Positions 10,672-22,700 of a DNA stretch of 64,000 bases are shown in pieces. Position numbers and translations under genes: made by a program. Within the stretch, counting starts at the first letter, position 1. The number at the start of each line of letters is the position of its first letter. The stretch is from Eucommia ulmoides (lineage: Eukaryota > Streptophyta > Magnoliopsida > Garryales > Eucommiaceae). Location of the stretch: contig CM028333.1 in NCBI GenBank assembly GCA_016647705.1, positions 18,287,743 to 18,351,742 on the forward strand, in the 5' to 3' direction. The notes below the pieces were generated by a model, which was given only the letters and a program-made list of their open reading frames with translations, made no database searches and was not told where the DNA came from.

Positions 10672-11934
10672 ATGAGAATCTTGGAAAGAGTATTTCAGAA
10701 AACCAGATTTACATCTACCTCTTCAAATCCCTTCGGCCCCTTCAACTCCATACAGATACGGTGGAAGAAGAAACCGGTAGATACAGCACAAACCCGGTTA
10801 GAGAGTCGAACAAGAGACATCAGGCTAGATAAGCTCGTGACTCAACTCCACAAACTCAGCCTCGTCCTCAAGCTCCAGCACCTCATGCATAGAAGAAAAC
10901 GCGGCTCATTTGTTTCATTACAGTTGATGTCGTGTTGGAGAAACATGGTCGGCATCAATGTTCCCATTGGCTCATTTATTCGAAAATACCCCCACATATT
11001 CGAGCTATTTACTCATCCAATAAGAAGAAATGTGTGTTGTAGAATTAACCAGAAATTTATGGATCTGGTTCGAGCAGAAGAGAATGCTATTCAGGTATTG
11101 GAAATAGAAAGTGTGAAGAGATTAAAGAAGCTTTTAATGATGTCTGTAGATGGTACTTTACATATTCAAGCATTAAGATTAATAAGGAGAGAACTGGGTT
11201 TGCCCTTAAACTTCAGAGAATCAATCCTTAGAAAGTATGATCATGAGTTTAAGTTGGTTGATTCAGAGATAGTGTCGTTGGTCAATAGAGATGAGAGTTT
11301 GGCCGTGGCCACAGTGGAGAAGTGGAGAGAGGAAGAGTATAGAGAGAAATGGTTAAGCGAATTTGAGACAAAGTATGCATTTTCTATTAATTTTCCAACA
11401 GGGTTTAGGATTGAAGCTGGGTTTAGGGAGAAATTGAGAAATTGGCAAAGACTACCTTATGTAAAACCTTATGAGACAATGGACTTCATGAGAGTTCGTG
11501 CATATGCAGGGATTGAGCGATTTGAGAAGCGAGTGGTGGGGATTATTCATGAGATTTTGAGTTTGACATTAGAAAAAAGGGTTGAGGTTGAACGTTTGGC
11601 TCATTTTCGGAGGGATTTGGGCATTGAGGTCAATATCCGTGAACTCATTTTGAAGCATCCAGGAATCTTCTATATATCTACAAAAGGGGAAACGCAAATA
11701 GTTTTTCTTAGAGAAGCATATAGTAAAGGATGTTTAGTAGAGCCGAATCCAGTTTATGACGTTAGAAGGAAAATGTTGGATCTTATCATGCTGGGATGCC
11801 GTAATTCTAAACTACTGAGAACTCATATGGAACTCGAAGAGAGGACTAAATTTGAATCGCATAGCAGTGTGAATGGTGTGAGCAGAAAGGATGGTAACTT
11901 TGTTCTTCCAATTTTGCAGAGCTTCGATAATTAA
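10672..11934 (+). CDS. PORR-domain (WTF1/RPD1 family) organelle RNA-binding protein, 420 aa
   Basis: The best candidate for a working gene in the window. The start chosen is ATG 10672; an upstream in-frame TTG at 10642 is not a normal plant start. The N-terminus (MRILERVFQKTRF, then RWKKK) is rich in Arg/Ser and poor in acidic residues, as in a mitochondrial or plastid targeting peptide. Residues about 50-385 match the plant organelle RNA recognition (PORR) domain: RDIRLDKLV near the start, then repeating blocks on the pattern FIRKYPHIFELF, RESILRKYDHEFKLV and RELILKHPGIFYIS. The LVEPNPVYDVRRKMLDL motif sits near the end. The family, which includes maize WTF1 and Arabidopsis RPD1 and WTF9, binds group II introns and supports their splicing in plastids or mitochondria. 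The whole CDS is in one exon. The conserved blocks FRIEAGFREKLRNWQ and YVKPYE agree with the family. Which paralogue and which organelle cannot be decided here. Confidence 0.9.
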   Translation: MRILERVFQKTRFTSTSSNPFGPFNSIQIRWKKKPVDTAQTRLESRTRDIRLDKLVTQLHKLSLVLKLQHLMHRRKRGSFVSLQLMSCWRNMVGINVPIGSFIRKYPHIFELFTHPIRRNVCCRINQKFMDLVRAEENAIQVLEIESVKRLKKLLMMSVDGTLHIQALRLIRRELGLPLNFRESILRKYDHEFKLVDSEIVSLVNRDESLAVATVEKWREEEYREKWLSEFETKYAFSINFPTGFRIEAGFREKLRNWQRLPYVKPYETMDFMRVRAYAGIERFEKRVVGIIHEILSLTLEKRVEVERLAHFRRDLGIEVNIRELILKHPGIFYISTKGETQIVFLREAYSKGCLVEPNPVYDVRRKMLDLIMLGCRNSKLLRTHMELEERTKFESHSSVNGVSRKDGNFVLPILQSFDN

Positions 11935-12460
11935 AATGTTAACGTGGATCTCAATGATATTTCATTTTAGTAAAGGGCTTGAAGCAAATTAGTCCATCTA
12001 GCACGTGAAAAATTATAATTGAGACTGCGTTTGTTACCTTGTGAGATTCATTCTTTCTGATGCTCCTTCATGGTGGAACTATACCTTATTTTGATGTCTC
12101 GGTCATCAAGAATGACACTTGTCATCTTGCTGCAACTCCCAATACTTGCTTCACATCGGTTAGTACAGCTGAAGCTTATTTCTCCTTGGTGGCTTGTTTT
12201 TCCAAATTTTACCATTTTTTCATCTTCCTCTTCCTTTTCTGATAAATATAATTTTGTGAAAATAATCAAGTTATGCGTGTTTAATTGATCTACTTGCTCC
12301 ATGGTTATGTCAAGAGAGTTCTTTACATGAATAATATTAAGAAAAAAAAATGACACTGGTAAATTTTTACTTAGTCACCACAATAGGGTAAATTGGCTGG
12401 GGTGCGGCCATTTTTCCTTTCTCTACCAAAAAATCGGCTCCAATGGAGCCTATTTTTCTT
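11935..12460. other. 3' flank of the PORR gene, no further gene seen
   Basis: Follows the TAA stop. AT-rich with overlapping short ORFs on both strands (12048-12356) that lack family signatures. The PORR 3' UTR and polyadenylation region should lie here. Confidence 0.4.
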
Positions 12461-12464
12461 TTTT

Positions 12465-12735
12465 CGTGCTCTGGGCTGCCACGGCAGGCAAGGGAGCATC
12501 GACTCCCACTGAGCAGATGCTCATTAATTTTATTTTTTATTTATTTATTTGGGTTAATTACACAAACACTCCAAGGGAATTTGTGTAATTAACCTTTCTA
12601 ACTTAAAAACAGCAGCCAAGGGTCGGCTCCAAAAATACCTAATATTTTTTAAAGTATTTTTAGTGTAATTAACCCAAATAAAAAAAAGGCAGCATCGGCT
12701 GAAAGGGAGCCGATGCTCCCTTGGCTGCTGTTTTT
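12465..12735. repeat. Short foldback (MITE-like) element with nested hairpin
   Basis: Outer arms: GGCAAGGGAGCATCGACTCC near 12487 pairs imperfectly with GGAGCCGATGCTCCCTTGGC near 12705. TTATTTGGGTTAATTACAC at 12546-12564 pairs with GTGTAATTAACCCAAATAA near 12663. A perfect inner hairpin lies at 12552-12594 (GGTTAATTACACAAA and its complement, 13-base loop). A third copy of the CAGCAGCCAAGGG..GGCTCC module occurs at about 12611. No coding sequence. Confidence 0.65.
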
Positions 12736-13985
12736 ATTCTGTGATCTCTCTTCTTGTCCCTTCCATGAACTTATCTTCTCCACCGTCTTCTCTTCTGGTA
12801 ACCATAGGTTTTCGATTTGTCTGAAGATGTGTTTATGTCAGTTTGTGAATCCAGTAATATTGCAGTTGAATTTAGTAACTCTTCTCTTGAAGTTTCCTGG
12901 TGTAAGGCCAGTGTTCTTATTTTGTCCATTTTCTTTTGAAGGCGAATCATATGGAGCAGCAATATGGCAAATCCCTGAGCTATATGGCCAGTTGAATTCT
13001 CTAAAGTTGGAAACTATTGCTTCTCTGGGTGCTCATGATTCTAAAATTAAATGGTCAATCATTATTCAAACGGGTATGCAACCAAATCATACAATCTCTT
13101 ATTTAACTGGGCAAATTTTTTCTGTGATTAGATTATAATCGAACACGTTTCAACTTTTTTGATTGAAGGGTTGAACCTCATTAGGGATGGGCTGATGTGA
13201 GTGATCCAAACCATTTGCTGTCCATCAAACCTCGGGAGAGACCGCCAGACGTCTACCCTAATCTTAATATATGGCTCCTCAACATGTGAATTGGATAAGA
13301 ATTTTATTTTGTTTTTGTTGTGGATGTAACATAATATGGGTTCTTATTTTGTTATTTGTATTTTTTTTCTATTTTATTAGTTATTGTATTAAAGTAGAAA
13401 AAAAAAAAAATCAAATTGAACATATGTTGAAAAATATGCACAGTGTACATATTTAATATGTTAGTATTTTAGATATTTGTTTTTAATTAATATTTTATTT
13501 TTTTTGGAATTGTTATAATTTAATATTTAGTATCATGTGCTTAAGAAATAAAAAATAGTAATTGTTGAGCAAGAAAATATTGGTAAAAAAATATATATAT
13601 TATTGTTATACATCTAAAGAATTAAAAACGAATGTTGCAACCAAGTGTAATTTTTTATTTTTATTCTCATAAATCGGGAAAATAATTTTAGAATAATCAG
13701 CGTTACCAAATGTGATTTTTTGTTTTTGTTTTCATAAATTGAGCAAACAATTTTAGAATAGCCGTTACCAAAAGTGATTCTGTTCAAATCTCCCAATTAT
13801 CCAACGTTAATTTCGATCAGCTCGTACAATTAGCGACACGAATAAAAAAAAATAAAAAAAATTGATTGAGGAACTAGTTTTCTTTTTATATGTTTATTAG
13901 ATATTTAAATAAATGAAGGGATGATAGATGAAAAAGTGGTGGAAAATATGAAAAAAAAAAAAAAAAAAATGAAAAAGAAAAAGCG
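12736..13985. other. Intergenic, possible unrecognised exon-like stretch, otherwise AT-rich
   Basis: A plus-strand frame at 12713-13138 reads GESYGAAIWQIPELYGQL.. and ends near a GT (AAACGG|GTATGC, 13074) that could be a splice donor. I do not recognise the family and the upstream half looks like non-coding sequence, so it is not called as a gene. 13330-13985 is AT-rich with homopolymer runs; nothing else was seen. Confidence 0.3.
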
Positions 13986-13987
13986 AC

Positions 13988-15538
13988 TTAGGGCATGTTC
14001 GATTTGCGAGTTGCTAGTTCGAGGAGGTGATTTTGCCATTTCTGGTTCAATTTGCCAGTTTTTGTGACCATTTCGCAATTTTCTAGTTCGAGGAGGTGAT
14101 TTCGATGATTTACTGGCTCAAGGAGGCGTTTACTGAGGTGAGTTCTTTTGATTTTCATCTTTCATACTCACAATTTTGGTGGATTTGGGTTAGATTTGAG
14201 ATTGCGAGCTCCGATTTGCGAGTTTCTGTGATTTACTGTTTTGACAATTTTGCGCTTAGGGATGTAGGGTTTTCTTACCGCTCTTCCTTGTTTCTTTTTG
14301 TTCAGAGATGAGAGAGCAGAGGAGATAAGCGGCGGCGAGTGCGAACCAGATGGCGAACCAAATGAAGAACGAATCACTAGCAAACATCTATAAGATGAAG
14401 CGAGAAGCCGATTCGATTTGCTGGTTTAAGACAAAGCGATTTGATTCGATTTTCACTTTTGAATTTCAGATTGATTCAATTTTTACCTTCAAATTTCAGA
14501 GATTGATTCGATTTGGTGAGGTTAACGATTTCGGTGATTGACGATTCAAATTTCAGAGAATGTTTAAATAAGAAGATACTCGTTAATTGGCGATTCAAAT
14601 CTTGGATTAGGTTTTGTTTGGGCCGGAGAAGAACAGGGAGTCGGAAGATCGTTATTTTGTTTGATCGCTTCGTTGCGAGGCCGATTTCACGTTCGATTTG
14701 AGATAGTGAGCTTTGATTGCCTAGAGATTTGCGAAGAAATTTGTTCATTATGTTGAGATTATGAGAAATTTGACCCCTTCCAATGAGATACTATTTCTTC
14801 TTCATCTTTTTCCGATTGATCTGTGTTATATGTAACTTCATAGATCTGAATCAGTTCTTGTTCTTGTTCTGAACTGTAAGATATATGTTATGTGTAACTT
14901 CATAGAATTTGATCTTCGTTTCTAATATTCAGTTCTTATTCTGAATCATCAGATCTGTGTTATGTGTAACCTCATAAAATTTGATCTTCGTTTCTAATAT
15001 TCAGTCCTTGTTCTGAATCATATGATCTGTTTGTTTTTAAAACGTTAATTCAATTTTATTCTGAATCTTAGGATTTGTTGTTTGAATATCGGTTTAACAT
15101 TTAATTTTGTTTTGTATCTAAGGATCTGTATGTTTTTCAGACAGTGATCTGTTTGTTTTTAACAAAAAATTCTTTGCATTGTCAAATGATGTTTCCATTT
15201 GATTTTGATTTTGAGAAACTATTTTAAGAATTATATAGAAATTAAACATGTTTAATTTATCAATGATTACAAAATTTATAGAATTTATAGAAATGATTTT
15301 TATTTTTCTTATTTTTTTGTATCATCTTGATTCAAGGGTAATTATATAAATTAAACAATTTTCAACAATTCAAATTTTGTACTTATCAAACAAACAAACA
15401 AAATTCAACATTTAAATTTTCAGCACAATTTATCAAACAACCTTCTTAAATTTTCAGCACTTAAAATATAAGTATTTAATTTTCAGCACTTAAATTTTTC
15501 AACACTTAAAAATTAAATTATTATCAAACAAGCCCTTA
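13988..15538. mobile_element. hAT-like non-autonomous element
   Basis: The left end TTAGGGCATGTTCGAT and the reverse complement of the right end (TAAGGGCTTGTTTGATAA) form about 16-base TIRs of the TAGGGCxTGTTTG type common in plant hAT elements. The interior has a GC-richer segment (14130-14760) with repeated GATTCGATTTGCTGG-like phrases and a tandem repeat (14815-15055), but no transposase domain. No intact 8-bp target duplication was found, so it is probably old. Confidence 0.5.
14815..15055. repeat. Tandem repeat, about 75 bp unit, three copies
   Basis: Each unit contains GATCTGTGTTAT.TGTAAC, CTTCATAGA, TTTGATCTTCGTTTCTAATA and TTCAGTTCTTGTTCTGAAT. Copies begin near 14818, 14880 and 14951. 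Confidence 0.75.
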
Positions 15539-16369
15539 GCTACCCTGAATTGAATCCGTCTAAGTTAATTGGGCATAAAATTAAACCATAATTAGAGTTA
15601 ACTCCACTTTCAACTCCAACTTTAGTCGATTCCTACGGAGAGTGTTTTAAACTAGGAAACATGGACATCGACACATATTCAACTTAAAGCAACTTCATTT
15701 AAATATTTTTATTGTGAAGTTGACCCAATTGGCTACCAACTTCAAAATTTTATTATGTAAAAAAAAAAAAAATTAAAAATTAAGAGTTAAAATATAAAGG
15801 ATAATACAAAATATAACGAAAAACTGTAGTTATATAGTTAAGATGGCTGATGAGGTTGATCACTTATATAAAGAAGCGATATATTTGGAGTATAATATAC
15901 AAATATCAAAAACTTAGAAAGTAAAATGTAATGACCTTCAAATTTAGAGGTATGATTTGTAATATAAAAGGACAAAAGACAGCCCAACTAAAGATGAAGA
16001 CATAAAGGCCTAGCTAATGAAAATAACAAAAGAAGACGAGAAAAAACAAGATTGATACTTACAAAATCTTAAATCAAACAAATTAAAATTGATACTTATA
16101 ATCACTCCACTAGTTAGATCTTATTTTCCTAAACCCTCGGTATTAGCCTAGATCATTCTTCTTATATAATAAATAAAAATATAATTTTATTTAAATTTGT
16201 TAGAAAGTTAAGATATTTATGTCAATATTTCTTGTTATAAATATAAGAGAAACTTTTTGAGAGGTGTCAAAATTCCAAAAATACTTTCTAAGAACCATCT
16301 CATGTATAAAAAAATTAATGTTATAAGATTTCATAAAGTGGTGTTTTTATGGTATGAGATTTTTGGGAG
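15539..16369. other. Intergenic, AT-rich, nothing recognised
   Basis: No ORF or repeat structure that I can support. It ends at the target site of the next LTR element. Confidence 0.4.
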
Positions 16370-16374
16370 AATTT

Positions 16375-16835
16375 TGTTGATTATTTCTTATAATTACAAT
16401 AAAATAAAATTAAATAATAATCGTACACATACATGAATTATAAGATACAATAATGAAGAACGGTCGAAAGCGTACCTGTCTCAACCATCGCAGGAAATTG
16501 AATCTGTCACAGCGGATTACTAACTAGGTTTTCCTCCCTATAATCTAGATTTCGTGGTGACGACTCTCAATAGGAAGAAACCCCTTATTCTAAATTAAGG
16601 AGGGGATCTATTTATATATACTAGGGTTTCACGTTGAGCCCTCCCATAACGGGCTTCAACGAAACCCTAAATCTACACTTGCCACTTAATTGAGCTTCTA
16701 TATAAAAGACATCACAGCCCAAATCAAAATATGATCACTTTTTATTTGGGCTACTTAAATAATAAACTATCTATTAACCCGTTTTTATAAAACAATTAAT
16801 TCAATTAATGTTAACTCATAAAAAATATTCAAACA
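16375..16835 (-). repeat. 3' LTR of the 16-24 kb element, 461 bp
   Basis: Highly similar along its whole length to 23705-24168. It ends CATTCAAACA-like before CTACCACTTGAGC, which on the minus strand is a weak purine-rich tract. Confidence 0.9.
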
Positions 16836-17159
16836 TTCTACCACTTGAGCTACATTAATTGAATAAGTTTAATTTTTAAAATAAGATTCTCGGGTGAATA
16901 ACAGAAAAAAATATTTTTGGTGTGACCACACCTTTTATTTAAAGAAATGATAGTCTATAAATAACATGTTGATAAACTTATCCAGTCCAACATGATCTTA
17001 ATATTGGATTATGATAGTCTATATATTAATCTCAACAAATATAAGACTTTCATATTCACAAATACTTATAATCATATCGATATGGATCGTAAGCCCAGTA
17101 GTGTAATAAGAAACCAATGCCAACATGTGATCATTATCAATATGTATTGTTCTTATCGG

Positions 17160-17400
17160 TCCTTAATACAATTTCTCAACAAAAATAAAATTGTAATTGC
17201 AGTTTCTCAACAAAATGAAACTGCTGCAATTTCTTAATAAAATGAAACTGCTGCAATTTCTTAACTAAATGAAATTACTAATTACAATTACTTAATAAAA
17301 TGAAACTGCTGCAATTTCTCAACAATATGAAATTGCTAATTGCAGTTTCTCAATAAAATGAAACTACTGCAATTTCTCAACAATATGAAATTGCTTGACT
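17160..17400. repeat. Tandem repeat, about 30-bp unit
   Basis: Repeats of AATGAAACTGCTGCAATTTC with TTAATAAA/TCAACAATA variants, about eight units. Confidence 0.8.
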
Positions 17401-17519
17401 TGAACAAGTCATCTGTTACTAACAATACATCATGAGATATCAAAATAGTGATTAGTGACAGCCAAATGTATACAACTGTAATTCTTAAGGCACAATATCT
17501 TAAGATACCATATTGTATA

Positions 17520-18120
17520 ATCAATTCAAATAATACGATATGCGACAATATAATACGCAATAATGATGATTATCAAATGAATTTCAATTTTGTAAAAAGC
17601 ATAATAATAGTGGTCACAACGTAATCATCGAAATAAAGAGAAATACAAAAACTCCCACTAAACCAGAGAATCAAAAGACTCAATGACACCCATATTCACA
17701 ACATATTTCTTAAACTCTATGGCTCTTAAACCTTGATTTAGTATAATCGATTCAAATAATATAATACGCAATAATATAATTTGCAATAATGATGATCATC
17801 AAATAGAATTTAATTTTGCAAAACGCATAACAATAGTGGTCACAACGTATCATAGAATTAAAGAAAAATATAAGAAAATTCCCACTAAATCGAAGAATCA
17901 AAATGCTCAAATAAGTATAAGCGACACAATATAAGAATCAATTACATCATCATAAAATCTCCTTTGGACATAGTTACAATAAATAATTATTCTTTAAGCA
18001 TGAAGATCAATCAAGTAATGAAAATTTTATAACAATAGTGATTAATATTTACACGACACAATTATCGAAATAAAGAGGATTACAAAGATTCTCATTAAAT
18101 TAAGGAATCAATTTAGAATT
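17520..18120. repeat. Diverged direct repeats, about 240-bp spacing
   Basis: AATAATGATGAT.ATCAAAT followed by ATAATAGTGGTCACAACGTA and CCCACTAAA..GAATCAAAA occurs at about 17560-17670, again at about 17790-17905, and more weakly at 18000-18110. Confidence 0.6.
17650..17735 (-). pseudogene. Possible copia pol C-terminus remnant
   Basis: A minus-strand frame reads GLRAIEFKKYVVNMGVIESF.. and ends in TAG, followed by TGGGAG. Copia polyproteins often end with a similar '..F..HV..MGV' stretch and a stop in front of TGGGAG. Its position, about 0.8 kb inside the 3' LTR, fits. Only some 24 residues are visible, so the call rests mainly on context. Confidence 0.4.
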
Positions 18121-18439
18121 TTATTATGGTGTTATTGTTGTTCACAACAAAAAGAAATTGATTTCATAAAAAATTACAACTAGATCAATTATGGACAATG
18201 GGGGTAAAATGTTCAATTAAGTATAAGCAATTCAATATAAGAATCAATTGTATTATCATAAATTCTCCTCTGGGTAGAGTTTACAATAAACAATTATTCT
18301 TTAATCATGAGAATTAATAGAATAATTTTTTTTTTACATATTTAAAAATTCATCCTCTTTGGGTAGATTAACTTTCAAATCCATATACTTCTTTCAAAAA
18401 TATAATAAAACAAATAATCTTTCAAAATTCATTCCCTTT

Positions 18440-19570
18440 GAGCAAACAAATTTATCAAATCATTTATTTCACATAATATTCTCATACAATTAAATTAATT
18501 TACACAATAACCCCTTTGGGTAGGTGAGTGCACAAATTAATCTGATTTTTTTTTTATAAACAAAATAGGAGCTCGAAAACTTGCAAATTATATTGGTTAA
18601 ATTATTTTGATAAAATAATCTCAATAATTTACAAGCAAACGTTCCAAATTGATAAAAGTAAGCTATAAATTTTTTTTCATCAACAAAATAGGAATCTGAA
18701 AACTTGCAAACTATATTGGTTAAATTATTTTGGTAAAATAACCTCAATAATTTACAAGTAAACGTTCCAAATTGAAAAAATTAAACTATATTGCCCAACA
18801 ATTAAATTAATCTGTACAATAACCCTTTTTGGACAGGTAAATGTGCAAATTAATCTAAATATTTTCCTATCAACAAAATAGAAACTTGAAAACTTGCAAA
18901 CTATGTTGATTAAATCACTTTGGTAAAATAACCTCAACAATTCACAAGCAAACGTTCCAAATTGGAAAAAAATTAAGTTATATTTCTCAACAATTAAATT
19001 AATCTGCACAATAACCCCATTTGGGCAGGTGAATGCATAAATTAATCTAAATATTTTTTCATCAACAAAATAGGAATTCGAAACTTGTAAATTATGTTGG
19101 TTAAATCACTTTGATAAAATAACCTCAACAATGCATAAGTAACCATTCCAAAATGAGAAAATTAAACAATATTACCCAACAATTAAATTAATCTACACAA
19201 TAACCCCATTTGGGCAGGTAAATGTACAAATTAATCTAAACATTTTTTCATCAACAAAATATGAACTCGAAAACTTGTAAACTATATTGGTTAAATCACT
19301 TTGGTAAAATAACCTCAACAATTCACAAGCAAGGGTTCCAAATTGAGAAAAATTAAGTTATATTGTCCAACAATTAAATTAATTTGCACAATAACCCCAT
19401 TTGGACAGGTGAATGCATAAATTAATCTAAATATTTTTTCATAAACAAAATAAGAACTCGAAATTTGCAAACTATGTTGGTTAAATCAATTTGGTAAAAT
19501 AATCTCAACAATTCACAAGCAACCATTCTAAAATGGAAAAATTAAACAATATTGCCCAACAATTAACAGT
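18440..19570. repeat. Tandem repeat, about 190-bp unit, about six copies
   Basis: The marker CACAATAACCCC.TTTGG.CAGGT recurs near 18506, 18817, 19009, 19197 and 19387, with one partial unit at about 18620-18740. Every unit carries ATCAACAAAATAGGAA and AACCTCAACAATTCACAAGC. The larger ORFs on the minus strand here are repeat translations. Confidence 0.9.
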
Positions 19571-20659
19571 GCATATTAACGACATATATGCATCTGATCA
19601 AAACAAGATGAAGTACGTTACAAAATGTACTTTCAATGATCAACGAGCAATTATAGTTGCACAAATTTGAGCAACAATTTTACTGCAATTTAAAACTAAT
19701 TATTAAATTAGTCTCTATATAGAATAAAGAAAATTAAAGGCTTAAAAATTATAAAATTATAATTAATTATAATTAGTATTTTTATGAGTTCCTTAATATG
19801 AACCTCAAGGTCGAAAGTTATAATTAAAAAACAAATACAGTTGGCTGAGATATAACATAGGCCCAAATACAAAAACAATATCTATATAATGAACCTAAAC
19901 CTAGATCCCTACCAAGATATTCTAGTCATAGTAATAGTGTTTCTGATTAAAGGCCTTCTCATATGTTCATGAATAATTTATCTATATTAGTAATTCCAAC
20001 ATGCTTGTTAATTAATAAATAATTAATGGCCTAACAGGCCCATCAGAATATATGTATGACCTATTAAACACTTTAAGACCCAGACAATATAAGAAGAAAT
20101 CCATGCGAAATTGTACAAAAATAATTTAGTACTTTTCTTTCATTCCAAAACGCAAATATATTTCTCCAAACATAACCCAAATTCGGAAAATGAAATATCT
20201 CATTTTCGTTGATGGAAGATGTAGTAATAACCAAATTAGTTATTAACATCATACTTAACCTACTAAGAATCATGAATACTTATCATACATTTCATTATCC
20301 ATGATCACTTCTCAATAGTTATCTATCTAATTCAGCTTCCATCAGATTACCAAAACAAAACAAAGATATAATTCTCTTAATTATGTCACTCAACATATAA
20401 ATATTTCACAAAGACAATAAATAGAAAGATAAGAAGTCAAACCACTTTAGGATTCCTAACAATCAAATACATGAATAATGTAGGATTCAACACCCCCAAC
20501 GTCAAAGAAGAGTCCTAATGTAGAAAGGCAATGGGCCTAATTCAGTCTTAAAAAAAACCTCAGCCTAGGATTAGGTAATATAAGTGATTGAGATTCAACA
20601 ACATATATTACTTGTAATACATAAAATGGAAAAGTTGTCCAAAAGAATTTTTTTTTCAC

Positions 20660-20800
20660 AGTGAGATATGCAAGAGACTGAATCCAAATACAAGCCCAAT
20701 GTCAAAATATTTACTTTAGACTTGATATTTCTCAAGAGACTGAATCCAAATACAAGCCCAATGTCAAAATATATTACTTTAGACTTGATGTCTCTCAAGA
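20660..20800. repeat. Tandem duplication, about 65-bp unit
   Basis: CAAGAGACTGAATCCAAATA plus CAAGCCCAATGTCAAAATAT and ACTTTAGACTTGAT occurs twice in a row. Confidence 0.85.
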
Positions 20801-22120
20801 TTATATTACCTAAAATGTAACTCTTTTGTAAAATAACAAGTCTCAAGATTTAACTACAAAACTAAATCTTGATAGGGTAATTATTTAATAGAAAATAATT
20901 TAAGATTCAAAAAAGGATTACACAATATTCATAATTGTTGGGCAATGACCGACCATCCTTTTTGTTGATGGATATTTTAATTAAAGGAAGTCGAGAATTG
21001 ACAGGTGATATATACTTTTAGTAACATCTTTTGTACTTGACGCATGAAGAATAACCAAATTTATTTAATAAGAAAAATAAATAATGTTATGCAGCACGAT
21101 CAATTAGCAGACAAGTCCAAAAGATACGAATAAATACCCTTTCATGTTTCGAGGGTTACATAACCAATCAAACAGTTCATAACTATAATTTTTCTTAATC
21201 TTTTTAAGTATGTAGATCGTAAGTAAGATCAAACTTGAAAAAACTATTCATGACAAAAAATTATATAAAACAACAAATAATGCATCAGGAAAATATAGAA
21301 AATATCACAAAAATAAGAGCACCATAATTGCATAACTCAAAATTCAAATTCTTTTGGAAGATATAAATCTCATAACTCAAAGATTAATTTTATCATCAGA
21401 GACAAACACAAAAAAAAAAAAAAAAAAAAATATGCATCATTATCACATGTGTGAATAGAAAATAAAGTGATATCATGAGAATATGCTACATGGGCTAATC
21501 CATCTCTATTTGGATCATTCCTGATGGTGTTAACACTCTGGAGTTTTAGATTTCATCTGAATAAAAAGATTGAAATCTATTGGTTTTTAGCTTCAGGCTA
21601 TTCCCAAATGGGCTTTGAGGTATTGGGCCTATTAGTAGTACATTTATAATTTTTCTTAGCTAGTATCTAGGGCCCAAAATATGATTTGTCTAAGTGATCA
21701 TGAGTCGACTCACTAGGGTTTGACTCACTGTTATCTTCTTATAAATTTTGGGGTTAATTATATAATTAAATATTCTTACTAGTTTCAATTCGTTACACTT
21801 CAGAAAACAATATATGAAGTTAATAAGACATCTAAAATATTTAAATTGAAACTACTTGGACATAGTGAGATTCTAGTTAAATTTTCGGGTATAAAGTGTA
21901 AAAAATATTATTGTTTTAAGGCCAAATTTTAGGGACGAAATCATAACCCTGTATTCGCCTCCCTCCAACGACAAAGAAGACAGAGAGAAGAAGGGAATCG
22001 AAGAAATTATCTTCTTCACCTCCGCCCTTATAATTAACAAGGTGATGTAGTGCAACATAAGTGAGATTTCATGACCCAAAGACAACACTCGAAGGCCTAG
22101 AAGGCCCAAAAAGCCCAAGT

Positions 22121-22700
22121 TTGACCAGAAAGTCAACTGTGGCCGTTTGTGACAAACAATACCTTATTTTTGGGTAGGAATGGTCTTTTGAGAAAAATCG
22201 TCGGACTATGTCCGACGTCAGATGTGATTTTAGCCAAATTCCATCGTTTCAAGGGTCAAAACGGTCCTCAACTATTTTACACAATAATTTATATGAATTT
22301 AAACTAATTAGGAGAGTACATATCAATAAATCTTAATATAGGAGAGTGAGTATTGCAATCCTATCTCAAATCATCCAATATAATTTATGTAAAAAATTTC
22401 ATGAGTGAGATTTTGACTAGAAAGTCAACTGTGGCTGTTTTTGACAAACAATACCTTGTTTTTGGGTAGGAATGGTCTTCTGAGAAAAATCGTCAAAACT
22501 ATGTCCGACGTCAGATGTGATTTTAGCCAAATTCCATCGTTTCGAGGGTTAAAACGGTACTCAACCATTTTATGCAATAATTTATGTGAATTTAAACTAA
22601 TTAGGAGAGTACATATCAATAAATCTTAATATAGGAGAGTGAGTACTACAATCCTATCTCAAATCATCTAATATAATTTATGTAGAAAATTTCAAGAGAA
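22121..22700. repeat. Tandem duplication, 292-bp unit, two copies
   Basis: Copy 1 is 22121-22412 and copy 2 is 22413-22700. Both start TTGAC.AGAAAGTCAACTG and contain TATGTCCGACGTCAGATGTG and AATATAGGAGAGTGAGTA. Divergence is low, so the duplication is recent relative to the element. Confidence 0.9.

Noticed and set aside
12713-13138. 141-codon plus ORF
   Set aside because: The first half looks non-coding and starts inside a foldback repeat. The GESYGAAIWQIPELYG part was not recognised, so no gene is called.
18490-19009. Two 85-codon minus ORFs
   Set aside because: They are translations of the 190-bp tandem repeat and are similar to each other for that reason only.
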